Shown here: one piece after another, positions 11,569 through 22,599 of the stretch
Layout of the letters: every line of letters starts with the position of its first letter
Position numbering within the stretch: position 1 is the first letter of the stretch
Source: Hirudinaria manillensis
Taxonomy: Eukaryota > Annelida > Clitellata > Hirudinida > Hirudinidae
Assembly (NCBI GenBank): GCA_034509925.1
Contig: CM067531.1
Location: 6,715,319-6,779,318 of the forward strand
DNA: 64,000 nt
Direction: 5' to 3'
The notes under the pieces: generated by a model
What the model was told of the DNA's origin: nothing
Databases searched by the model: none
Seen by the model: only the letters and a program-made list of their open reading frames with translations
Made by a program: the position numbers and the translations under genes

Positions 11569-12295
11569 CATTCTTCTTAATTTGTCCCGATACTATCGCT
11601 CTACTACCTACAATGATTTTGAAGCTCGACAGATGTCAGGATAAGATTATTAATGTAAAAGAAGCTGCTTAGACGTCACGACGATTGAAACATCTTCCAA
11701 ATACGAGTCTCAACTCCTTAAATCTCTCCAGTCGCAGACATTTTATATGTTATATTATAATACGGCATATCTAGGATTCTTTGACAAACATTGAAACTTT
11801 GACTAGTGCTTCACTTGGGATATAATTTTTCTGGGACCTTGACGAGAAAAGAGCATTATATTGATGTGTGGAGGTCAAATTATCCCAAAAGCAAGAAAAC
11901 GGAGAATTCCTTTGAGGAATTGTCCGTTAGGGGCTCCGAAGCAGCATCAAGCATTGGTATGTGAAGGCACAAAATCGGCATTTGTCCTCCCCGTGAAGCT
12001 TCCTGGCGATTAAGTGTGGGTATCAAACATAATGTTTTACCGTAACCGCCAAACACAGCAACGCTACCCATTTGGTCAACCTGCACGTCAAATGTGCATT
12101 AGTAATTGATTGGTCCAAAATATTTCAAATTTTGCACAAATATTGTTTTTCATAAAGTTAAAAAAATAAAATAAAACCTATGCAACATTGATTTTTAAAA
12201 AAATCAACCACTCTAATAGCTATTAATGGACATCAGCTGCAAATATCACACAAATTATTTCTGATATATAAGAGAAGGTTATTGTTGCTTTTCAG
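11569..12295. other. Region upstream of the coiled-coil gene's first recognised exon
   Basis: No certain coding exon. The first exon or promoter of the coiled-coil gene starting at 12296 must lie here or further left, because that exon begins in phase 1 with an acceptor. I could not choose between weak candidates. Confidence 0.35.
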
Positions 12296-15200
12296 AAATT
12301 GGACATGCAATCTTGCGGAAAGAAAATTGTGATTTGTTCACCAGAATGACTAAAATTCAACAGAATTTGACTGGATCACTAAGATTGTTGAATAGTAAAT
12401 CATCACTTGTGGACAAACTAACTGAAGATTTCAAGTCATTTTGAATTTAACCATACGTTGTAATATTTCAAGTTATATCATTCCATGTATCCAATTATTC
12501 AAATCCAGGAAATTATGTGCAATTAATAACGAGTACTTGGCAAAACTTAACACCTTGGAAAATGATTCAAAGATTTTGAAGAGACTTTACAGATCTGATA
12601 ATGAACCACCAGTGATTATGCTTTGCTTTAAGTATTTATTGTTGATTTAGAGATTTATTTTCTTTAGAAGGTTCAACTTTTAAGCAAAACGCCAGATCTT
12701 TTGGAAATTGGAGCTCTTTGCAAAGCAGAGAACCACAAAGCTGTCATTGATGAATATCAAAAAGCTTTATATGGGCTGCACGAAAGATTAACCAAATACG
12801 AGGGTGAGCAATCTTTCCTTACTCGGTTATAATTGAAGTGTACCGGACAAGGGAGGGTAAATCCAAGAGCCAAGTTAACAAGATAAGGCCAATTTTATGG
12901 ATCAAAATGTAATTTTAAAGAATTATGCTTGCAATAATTCTGTAAAGCTATAAATTTGAGCACTACATTACATTTAAGCAATACAATTGTCTGAGAAGAA
13001 TACTTCATTAGCCTCATATCGAACTTCCTTACTGTTGCTCTGTTGCCTATTTATGCTTATAAGCTATTTTGTTAAATTAAAAACAACTTAAGGAATTTCT
13101 GACGTGTAGAAAATAGTTTGGGTATATGTGACCTGTAACCATTCCTCACTTTCACACTCCTGATGTAATGCGATCAAAGGCAATAAGATTTGTGTACATT
13201 AACGCAAGTAAACACAATTCGGCCTCTGTTCATTGTTGCGACCAGGCTTGCTCGCATCGGTTGTTTTTTAATAACCTCAATAAATATCGGTTGGCTTATG
13301 TCCCAAGAATAATGACTAGCACTGCCTTAACTATAATTACGTTAATAACCATATTATCTTTGAATTTGTTGAAGGTACTAAAGAAGAGGAACATCTCGAT
13401 TCTAAGAATGACGACCTAACTCTATTAAAAGATAGTATTTCTTCAAACGAGTTTGTTACATACACAATTTATGAAGAGGAGGTAGCTTCTCACAACCGCA
13501 CCAAGAAACTTTTAGCAAAATCAGAAAATTCAGTTCGTAGTCATCATTTAATTTTATGAAACTTCTGTTGAAATGTTTTAAAATTATTTCTATTCATAGC
13601 AATTAAACGGCAATTTCCTACGAAAATGTTAAATGTATACGTAATTTAAAACAATAAATGATGGAGCATAACGTGATGGAGCAACAACTGATCTAGATAC
13701 ATAACCAGTGCCTTCTTTCAGACCGTGTGATCCGGAGGGCATTTTAGAGTTAAAGTTTGGGGAGATGGCAGTTTGATTTTATCAAATACTAACTCAAGAT
13801 CAAATAATTTGCCTGTTCAGGGAAATGTTTTGAAGAAATCTCGGCAATAAGATTTCGAATAAGAATTTATTTTTTTTAGTTTATACTTTTAAGTTTTAAT
13901 GTGTTTTTGTGCTTTTGATCAATAATTTTTTCCCTGAACAGGCATATTATTTGATTTTGAGTTGAAAGAAGCACTGGTTATGATTTTGAAATTTTAGGAC
14001 CCGCATGAACCACGTCAACACCTTCAATTCTATTAAAAAGCATCACATCCAAAATTTTTGAAAATAAATTCAAGCGTTCAAATTACAATCAAATCAAAGA
14101 TGATTTTGTGTCAAGATATTATCTGGGACATTTGTGGCTTTGCATAAATTTGATTAACTTCTATCTCCATAACCTCAGAGAGCTTATAATCCACAATTTG
14201 AGCTATTTCGTGAGTTATTTAAAGTATTTTCTTTCTAGATTTAGAGCATGTAATAATCTTTTACAAAAATATGGTGTACAAAGTAATCGACTGAAGTTTG
14301 TGCCCAGACTACGGGCTAGTAACACCTTTAGCACTGCCTGACAAACCATCATTTCCAACACTGTGTGATTTTTCGCTAGAAGGTTTATGAAAACACTACT
14401 TTTTATTTTTGCTTTTATTTCTTTTGCTCTTCTAACTCATCTGCTTTTGAAATCCTACCCTTCTAGTTTTTATTGTTTCGATGGCATGATCCTCTAATGC
14501 CATTTTATTTGTTGCAACCTAACCTGTCTAAAATGCTGTAACCATATCCACAGCCACCTTTCATCATTTTCGATGGAAAATCTTGATAATGTCGATCAAA
14601 AAATGCTTTTAAACCGCAGAAGTAGACGTAATGAATATCAAACAGAATTTAACTGGTGGCCGAAACAATAACGCTGGTCTGCGATGGAAGCGCACAGGCT
14701 TTTGCTTTGTTCTCAGAACTCTCTACTAGTAGGGCTAGGGTCCCTCGGACTAGAGCTAGGGTTTCCTCTGAATAGGTCTAAAGGCCCGCGTTATGTTAGG
14801 TTTTAAAAGGATTTTCTTTCGATTTTAGATCTCGTCAAAACGAGATACATTTTTAGTAAGCGCGATGCATAAGCGGGATAATGGGGCTTTATCATCCAAC
14901 TTGCTCTGATTCTTATTTTTAGCCCTACCATTAGAGAGCTGTAATAATAGAATTTATTAAATATAAAATGTATTTAATACGCTAAATAAAAATTCAATAT
15001 ATATTTTACAAATTCAATCAAAACATAGATTTCATATTAAAAGCAAATAAAATACATATCAATTTGAAATATGTATTTTGTAACGCTGGTGGGCGGTCCA
15101 GATGTGCAGTTTGCATTGTTTTAAAATTATTTCTGCATTTTTATCACATCTTCTACTTTGGTTTTACCGATGAATTTTAATGTAAATTCTTATCCATTTA

Positions 15201-18078
15201 TTAAACTAATCGATATAAAATTAATTTTAAGTAGTTCGCGAAGTAACAATACGAAATAATTTAGTTTTCACCGCCGAAACAAAACTTGTCCGCCAAATTT
15301 TACTCGACTACACATAAAAAAAATTCTTTACAAGTTTGGTATCTTTAACACACATTAAAATTGTATTTATTTTTATTCTTATATTTCTCATATAAATTCA
15401 TTGTTGCTACCCACTCGTGGTTCATTTAGTCCCATTCTTAATGTTGTATCTTGAATTACTTGCTATATAATTAAGGACTACTTTGGATTTGGAGATAATA
15501 AGCTACTTTATTAATAAAATCATATTATCATACCAGCCTCCCAAAGGCTCTGAATAGTATAGTAATAAACTTTAAGTAATAATAAATTCTTACAATATTA
15601 TTACAATATCCACAACACCTCCCCCTCATATATCATCATAGATCTTCTTACTTGCGTCGATCACGAGACGCTTAGGTGGGTTGCGATGGCGTGTGGATCT
15701 TTTTGCTGGTTTTGGCATTGCGTCTTCTTGGGAGTGTTCCTCTACCATCGACTTGCCTCTGTCGAATGGCCAACACCATTCCCTCTGTCTTGCTGACTTC
15801 GCAATTTGTTCTTCCTTATCATCAGCATGCTTCTTCCTTCTTGACACGGACTTCCTACTGTTTCTCCTCCTATCATCGTATTTGTCAGATCTGCATCTGT
15901 CATGGCTTCTTGATCTCGATCTACTCCTGTATCGTCTGTGATAACTTCTTGACCTTGATCCTCTATCATTATTTGGAGAAATGGAGTGAGATAGAACACA
16001 TGAATGAAAACTCCTTCCTTTGCCCCCATTTCGACCGATTGAATCGCCTTGTTCATGGACTGAATAAGATCTCCTTGGAACTCTACTCATCCACTTACTG
16101 CCTATTAATGCAACACTGCTATCTACGTTGCCCCGTTCTTGGCCAGTGTGATTACTACAACAACCCTCTGCTTCCTCCTCCTTCTGAGGCAATGGGTTCC
16201 GGAATTCTTTGCTAGGGAAGTCTCGAGAATCCCCAAATGCTGACCTATCTTCAGCTACGACTGGATCAGCCTCGACTGTTTTCCCTGGTTTATTCAGGAG
16301 CTCGTTCACTCTCTCGACAGGTTCAACATCAATCCTTTCCTCTTCCTCCTTCCATGCACCGCAGTGGACAGGAGTAAACCCGATCCACTCGAATCTTTAG
16401 TATGAGTGAAGTAGTAAGCACAAAGTAACTACATTTTATATATCAAATTTAGAAAATGCCACTCCATCGGTTAGGCGCCTTTACAACGAACAAAACACCA
16501 AGTATTATAAAGACAAATTATATAAATATATAAATACTTATATATTTTAAATGATTTATAATATAATTGAATCTAAATTTGTCTATATTTCACATTGTTT
16601 AATATCGGTGTAGGTCTCTCAAATTCTGAAGAATATTTCGGAGATCCTTGGCTTTACCCCAAATATTTGTTCCAATCTGAATTTAAGTAACCTTTACCAA
16701 ATTATGGAAGAAAGGGAAAATCTCAGCGCAACAATTGTGGACATGATTGCAGATTTGCAAACAAGTGTCAAGGATAAACAAATGTTGATGCAGACTAACA
16801 AGATTTTAACGGAAGAGCTACAGTAATGGGAATTTGTCTGAAAGCGTTGGATATACAAATTTTTTAATGAATTTTTTTACATAACTATGTGGCGTTATGT
16901 GCTAGGGGCGGTATTTTGAGGGGGTATAATTAACAAATCAGAAATTTTATTCCAAAACTAGGCAGGCACTTTAACCTACTAATGTCTCGCTAAAGTTGAT
17001 TTATCATTAGGCAGTGACGTTATCGTGGCAAGATGGCAGTATTTTCGAAAAAAAGCATATTTTTACATGATATAGCTGTGTTTCACATATAAAAACACTC
17101 CTCTAATCGAGCACTATGTTGCGTCAAAATTTCAAAGCAATTGGTTACGTACTTTCAGAGAACATTTACATGATACAAACACACATTGCATTTTGATTTA
17201 TATAGATTAGTTTTTAAAGATATTAAAACTGCTTTTAAAAAATCTCAACTAAAGTAGCGGTCTTAACTTAATATTAAATGACAAATAAACTTTGTAATTT
17301 ACGTAAGTTTACGTAGTTTGCATTTCCTGCCAAAACATATAATAAGTTGGTTTCTAATTTTATAATACGATTTCATCCTAATATTTTAATTATATATCTA
17401 AATTTATGGTATATAATTAATATTCACGAAAGTTATGCAAAAAATGCGGCCCCTTAAAGAACACTGTATATAGTGGTGCGGAAAATTAATTTAATTAAAG
17501 ATAGGTTATAAGAGTTTTAATATATGTGATAAACCTTTCAGAAGGGCAAAGACATATGTTCTCCAATGCAACAAAAACATTGAGGATTTGAACGTAAGCA
17601 TCAATCGTTTGATAAAACACCACGTGTCAATATAGAAAACCAACTGTTTTTCGTGTTAAAGTAAAATAGCTTTTGGGGGAAATAAATCGGTCGAACAAAT
17701 TCTGTCAATCTATTAGGTTAGTCTATTTCGTGAAAAGGTTTTACGAGATTCATTTCCTCTTTTCACATTTAGACTTCTATGATATCTCTGTAGTGTCAGT
17801 GACAAGCAAAATGTGACACAATTAGTAAATCTTTACAAACAAATCTTTGGTAAATCCGTAATGTATCCCCCACATCAAAGTTCATTTTTAAAAAATAAAA
17901 TACATAGAAGCAGATAAATACAATAAGTTTCTCAAGTTATTTACAATTAGTTATAATCTCATAGCAAATGATTGTGAATCAAAAAGAATCTTTGCATATG
18001 CTGAAAGATGTCGGGAAAAGATACAGGTCCAATTTAATCAGGGAGAAAAGATTGAATGAAAGCATTAAGATGAATAAG
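12296..18078 (+). CDS. Unnamed coiled-coil protein gene, partial (6 firm exons, 2 further candidates)
   Basis: Firm exons, all GT-AG with matching phases: 12296-12434, 12509-12611, 12668-12803, 13375-13532, 16614-16822, 17542-17593. Candidate later exons lie near 17782-17862 and at 17965-18078. The product is helical and polar: exon 1 reads IGHAILRKENCDLFTRMTKI, exon 2 NNEYLAKLNTLENDSKILKR, exon 3 HKAVIDEYQKALYGLHERL and exon 5 MEERENLSATIVDMIADLQ. These have the Leu/Ile spacing of long coiled coils, as in centrosomal, kinetochore or ciliary proteins. I do not recognise the family. First exon and stop are not resolved. The 3.1-kb intron between exons 4 and 5 holds a foldback element and a Gypsy remnant. 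Six exons joining in one frame argue strongly for a real gene. Confidence 0.7.
13697..13984. repeat. Foldback (inverted-repeat) element in an intron
   Basis: The right arm 13931-13984 is the complement of two left-arm blocks, 13697-13720 (ATAACCAGTGCCTTCTTTCA) and 13789-13823 (ACTCAAGATCAAATAATTTG then CCTGTTCAGGGA). Matches are about 90 percent. The left arm appears split by about 68 extra bases, and the loop is AT-rich. This resembles a MITE or foldback element with an insertion in one arm. It is inside the coiled-coil gene's intron 4. Confidence 0.7.
15402..15617 (-). repeat. LTR of a second Gypsy family (3' LTR)
   Basis: About 216 bp, reading TGTTGTGG at the start and GTAGCAACA at the end on minus, preceded by a purine-rich tract (GAGGGGGAGG). 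It follows the pol-type tail at 15626-16309. No second copy of this LTR is visible in the window, so the element is truncated. Confidence 0.6.
15626..16400 (-). pseudogene. Gypsy pol C-terminal tail containing an SR-rich segment
   Basis: The open frame (16309-15626, open further upstream to about 16400) ends with KRSTRHRNPPKRLVID, the basic motif found at the end of Gypsy integrases (compare RSTRNRRPPRRL at about 7.9 kb), just before a polypurine tract and LTR. Its middle is unusual: RSRSYHRRYRSRSRSRSHDR and RRRNSRKSVSRRKK are typical of splicing-factor RS domains. Either this lineage carries an SR-like tail or host exon sequence was captured. No protease, RT or integrase core lies upstream, so the copy is 5' truncated. 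It sits antisense inside the coiled-coil gene's intron 4. Confidence 0.6.
17085..17480. repeat. Interspersed repeat fragments in an intron
   Basis: Two repeat families are represented. 17085-17195 matches 4670-4770 (CTCTAATCGAGCACTATGTT vs CGTCTAATCGAGTGCAATGTT). 17314-17480 matches 23246-23410 through GTTTGCATT, CTGCAAAAACATG-like, CACGAAAGTTATGC and CACTGTAT blocks. No coding capacity is seen. Confidence 0.5.
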
Positions 18079-19101
18079 GTTCCATTAGAACTAACCTTCA
18101 AATAGAATTAGTTATATCTGAGTTTTGAAACTCCACAGACATTTCACCTGGAGAAGGAATACAGCCTTCGTGACGGGTGGCCGCATCATGATTGTCTTGC
18201 ACCGAAAAGAAAGGTTATTTCCGTTCTTACATTTCCTTGAGAATATTTGCAAAGAAGATTTTGCGACCCTTCTAGTTTTTTTCCTGATCACATGATATGG
18301 TTTACGTCGCCATTAATTTTGTAATTTTAAAATGAATTTGAAGTAAATGCTTATTCATTAATGTCAACAAACATTATTTTAAACACTTTATCTTACAGGT
18401 ATCTGCCAAATTTTATGTAAAAGAATAGAAAATCTTGCAAATAGAAAAATTCCCATTAATTCACCGACGAAAAACATGTACAGCTGCGGAGACAGTATGG
18501 ATTTAATCTATAAAATAAACACTTTTCGTATCGAAAAATTATGTATACATTGGTCGGCTCATCTTTAAAAGCGCAGTAGATTGTCGCATAAGTTTCCTAA
18601 AAGTGAATTACAGAAATCATTTATTAAGCAATACTCATGCAGTTTAGACACAATATCCGGTCCTCTCTATACTTCGGGAGTCCCCAACCCTCGGCCCTTA
18701 CGCCAAAATTGTCCCGCGATGCTTTTTTGTGCGGTACACAGCTCTTCACCAAATTTATTACGTGAGGCCCACCATTATTTGTTGTTGAACAAGAAATGAT
18801 CTGGTTCATTTATGAAAATAATAATTCTTATTCTTGAGTTTATTCATAAAAATCGAATTTTTGCTAAATAACCAAAATGAAGTGATAGTAATAATTCGGT
18901 GTTTTGAAAGTGGAGTTTGTGCGAGATGGACTTCAAGACCACCGGGCAGTTGGAAAAGCGCACTTTTTAACAATTGTGATAAAATACAGCTCCTCCCATT
19001 ACGCAAATTCTAGGCGGAACTGTAGATTTCCTGAGTCCGGGCTCACGCACCTTGTTTACGGGCTCGTATGATGCAAGTGACTATTAATCTTGGCGTTTAA
19101 A
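18079..19101. other. Intergenic, with a possible hAT terminus near 18660
   Basis: No gene recognised. The stretch near 18670-18730 (GAGTCCCCAACCCTCGGCCC) resembles a hAT-type transposon end, but no matching opposite end was found, so it is left as a possible scrap. Confidence 0.35.
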
Positions 19102-19413
19102 ATGAGTATTCACGTACGTTATGCCTGGTCCCCCTCCAAGTTATCTTTCCCACCAAAATTTAGAGATAAAATTGTTCTAGATCCTAAATACGAGTACCTG
19201 TCACTTAACTATTTGAATAACCACAAGTTTCGACCCATTTACCAATATCTAAATTGGCTTCTCAACAAACAATTCAAAGTACAGGGTATTAACATCGAGA
19301 TATATAAACCTCATTATGTGAGCAAAGCCACTAACCCTTCATCATATATAGAAATATCATTGTTGTTGAAATGGATAGATCTAAAAAAAAATGACTATGA
19401 AATCCAAATGTGA
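19102..19413 (+). CDS. Hypothetical ORF, 103 residues, convergent to V-ATPase C
   Basis: An ATG-initiated frame encoding MSIHVRYAWSPSKLSFPPKF and ending KKNDYEIQM. It is rich in Lys, Tyr, Asn and Leu, as expected for AT-rich chance ORFs, but is longer and more evenly composed than most here. It ends 38 bp from the V-ATPase C stop and about 11 bp before that gene's probable poly(A) signal. No domain, signal peptide or homologue is recognised. It may be a final exon or spurious. Confidence 0.2.
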   Translation: MSIHVRYAWSPSKLSFPPKFRDKIVLDPKYEYLSLNYLNNHKFRPIYQYLNWLLNKQFKVQGINIEIYKPHYVSKATNPSSYIEISLLLKWIDLKKNDYEIQM

Positions 19414-19423
19414 AGAATCATTT

Positions 19424-19429
19424 TTTATT
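19424..19429 (-). terminator. Probable poly(A) signal of V-ATPase subunit C
   Basis: AATAAA on minus, 22 bp past the stop codon. This would make a very short 3' UTR. Confidence 0.45.
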
Positions 19430-19450
19430 TATCATGCTCAGGTCATATAC

Positions 19451-21532
19451 TTATTTAGGTATGTCTAGAGCATCAAAGTTAATTTTGAAATAAACATAAG
19501 GAAAATATTCAGTTCCTGCTATGTTTAATCCTGGTATCTCTTCCACCTAAAAATATACTACTTTTAGAACAAAATTCAATTAATAAAGATTAACAAAACT
19601 GCTAGTAATACAAACTTCAGATTTTGAGTTCATGATCCCAATATCAAGATTATGGTAGTGATGATTCAGAAGCTCCCTCAATTTTTTTGTGGATTTTTTG
19701 AAGGGCGCAATAATCATTGCCTGAAAATTAAGTGGCAGGCCATACCTTCCAAACAAAAATAATTATGTAGACATAGGGGAAATTTAGCAAATACAACAGC
19801 ATTCTACCTCAAGATGGATTCAATGAAGGTCCTTAAAGCTTTGATGTGTATCCAGGCACTGAGCAACTCTGACACATTCATTTTCACCCATCTAATCAAT
19901 GGTCCCTAATTATAATGTAATGTGTTAGACAAACAATTCAAAAATGCTTGACACCTTTTTGGAAAAAACTGATAAACCTGCTGCTTGCGTCTTTCATCAG
20001 TAAGCTTTGTAAGTTCCATCTTACCAGCAAGCAAGGCATCTTCATCATATTCAAAGTCACGAACTATGAATCTTATGGTGACAAATTAGTCAGATATTCC
20101 TCTTTTTTGAATAACTTAGACTTAACAAACACAAATCAGTACCTATTTTCCTTGCATTTTGTCTTATAATCATCCACAACTTTTCTAAACAAAGTGACAG
20201 TAAAAAGGCAATATTCAGAATCCTCAGTTATGAGGCTGCAAAAAAACAATTAGACAATCAATTTAAAATGCTCTTTTAAATTAAGTGTTGATATTACCTT
20301 GAACTTTCAGGCACAACCATATCTGTCAAATTCTCATATTTCTGAAGCCATTCCTTCTTGGAAACGCTTAAATTAATAAACATGCCAAATTACCCTTAAT
20401 AACAGGAAAATAATAAAATATCACTTACATTGGGACAACCACCAGTAAGGTGATTAAGTAAGTAGAATCAAGCACAAAATATTCTTTTTTAACAAGATCG
20501 CCAAGGTTTCGTGTTACCAAATTCCCCCTTTCAAAATTGAAACATCTTAATAAAATATAACGTTATCTTAAGTTTCTCAAGTACTTACACTGTCTTCCTT
20601 TCTATGTTTTGTATACTGGTTCTCAAGTTATTGAATGTTTGAGATTTTGATTTCAACTCATTTTCTGATGTGGACACATTCTAAAGGATTATTCAAAATA
20701 CCAGTACAACTCATTTTTGGTAGTTATTAACAAATTCAAATGAAATAGTATTACCTTTGCAATTGCATCACAGATTTGCCTTAAGGTGAGTCTTGGAGAA
20801 TATTTGGCAGAATTCCAAACAAATTTTGTGACATATATTGCAGGTGAAGCTAAGATAATAAAACAAATGAATGTGGTAAAATTTTAAACATTTTTAAATA
20901 GCAACTCTATCCTAAAATCAATACAGCAAATATTAAAAATGACTAACTTCCATCCACATTAATGTTTTCTCTGAGCTTATCTTTATCTCCATCCAATAGA
21001 TCAGCTAGATATTGACAGAGTTTCTTACCAACACTTGAAAATAAAGTATTTGATAAACTCACAATATGCAATCTTGATGGTGTAAAATGTGAACAAAGTT
21101 TTAAAATATCTCATTTTAATTAATTAGATATACAAGCAACAATATCTCCTAAATAAAACATATAAATCAGTAATATTTACTTCTAATTAAAATCATGACT
21201 CTAATAAAAATAATTTGTCTATAACCAAAATTTCAGTCTCTCTACCTTTCTGTGTAGGAATCAAGTTTAGAAAGTTCTTCGGAAAGGCCAACAAGTATAT
21301 CCAGAGTGCCAATCTAGCATGAATTAGTGAAGATTTATTAAAATTTCTCTGACACAGTTCTAGGCTTTTTCACTCCATTTACCTTGAAGTCAGGAAGCTG
21401 AAATTTAAAAACGTATCCAGATCCCTGGTGTTTAACTAAGTTGAACAGTTTCTGGTATGTCTCCTCGCCGGTCTTATCGCCTGGGGCGCTCACAATCCAA
21501 AACTCTGGTATGCCACCTAATTTCTCATCCAT
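19451..21532 (-). CDS. ATP6V1C: V-type proton ATPase subunit C, 12 coding exons
   Basis: Subunit C of the cytosolic V1 sector acts as a stator element joining V1 to V0 and controls reversible disassembly of the proton pump. Exons: 21532-21383, 21313-21246, 21033-20948, 20849-20755, 20680-20589, 20527-20429, 20366-20298, 20235-20143, 20071-19978, 19905-19808, 19745-19616, 19546-19451. All phases agree and give 389 residues, against about 382 in human. Landmarks are [12 protein letters not shown] near the N-terminus, [86 protein letters not shown] and the C-terminal [18 protein letters not shown]. The chosen Met lies 8 residues upstream of the conserved PEFW. No damage is seen. Confidence 0.97.
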
Positions 21533-21844
21533 GTTCAGGCGAAAAACAAGAACCACTCAAAACCCAGAACGCAACAGAGACACCCACAAAAACACCTGTC
21601 ACGAGATCTGGTATGACCAGATAATACAGGAATTTTTAAGCAGGTAATATCGAGTTGAAACAAAGAAAACTATTGAAATATTAATTTATTTAATTGAAGA
21701 TATTTTAAGATTCCTTCACGTTTTCAGAGTTTCAGAGTTTTCCTATTGTAAACAAAAACGACTATACCATACAGCTTTTAGTAAAATATTAAAACCTTTT
21801 CATGTGTAATAAATTTAAATGATTTTAACCAATATAACTTGCTT

Positions 21845-22357
21845 GTTACACCAGATTCTGCATATCACGTACTACTTCCTTCATGCGATAGACAAACTGA
21901 TTTGCATGAATTTCACTTAAAAGAATCAAACATTTCGTTACTACATATTTCTTTTACTTTCTTGCGAAAATTCTCTCTCCAAATCTGCGTTATTTTATAG
22001 CTGTCGGGTTTATTATTGTTTTTTCTCGTCACGTGTTGTAAGATTAGCGGGTCTATACTCGGGACTGAGGAGTCGCTGGGCCACTGCGGTGCCATGTCAC
22101 CGATGGTCCTAGACAGGCACTTTCTCCATTTTGGCAATGTTAGGAAACAGTTTTGAAAAGATGGGATTCACCACCATTATTGAACCCAGAATTCCGACTA
22201 TAGAAGGAACAAAAAATCCTGACTTGTGCCCATGGAAAGACATACATCGTGTCTGTCGTGGCAGTGGCATCGGATACTGTCGAATAAAAAGTCGCAAAAA
22301 TATGACATTCCAGGAATCCACTAATGGATGAAGGAAAATAATCCGATGCCGGATCAA
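21845..22357 (-). CDS. Possible small membrane protein gene, unresolved
   Basis: On minus, a frame containing MSFHGHKSGFF is followed by a hydrophobic stretch PSIVGILGSIMVVNPIF and NIAKMEK, then stops near 22109. This looks like a short single-pass, perhaps mitochondrial, protein. Further down, 21920-21850 reads HANQFVYRMKEVVRDMQNLV before a stop in one frame, which looks like a coding tail. I could not join the two with good splice sites in phase. An overlapping frame (22137-21913) is also open. A small gene in this 0.5-kb interval is plausible; its structure is not established. Confidence 0.3.
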
Positions 22358-22599
22358 TGGAGTCAGAAAGGAACATCATCGCCCTGATCTTGAACTGGAT
22401 AGGAGCAATCGCAGAAGAGTCTTGGAAGGTTTGGAGACGATTTGGAGTCTTGAGGAGGTTCCTCATGTGGACCTTTTTCAAAACCACGCAAGAAACCCAT
22501 AAGATTTGGCGAATCTGTAAAAATAACGCCTGAAGAAGAAGGAAAAAGAAGAGCCGAACTGAAAAACACTTTTGAATGTACATTGATTGTACTCTCAAA

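Noticed and set aside
15676-16215. 179-residue plus-strand ORF, Leu/Ser-rich
   Set aside because: It is the antisense of the RS-rich Gypsy tail; the hydrophobic look comes from complementing Arg/Ser codons.
18660-18730. hAT-like end (CCCCAACCCTCGG)
   Set aside because: Only one end is visible and no target duplication; left as a possible scrap. The same applies to the CAGTGGTT-type ends at about 35016, 46706 and 56385.
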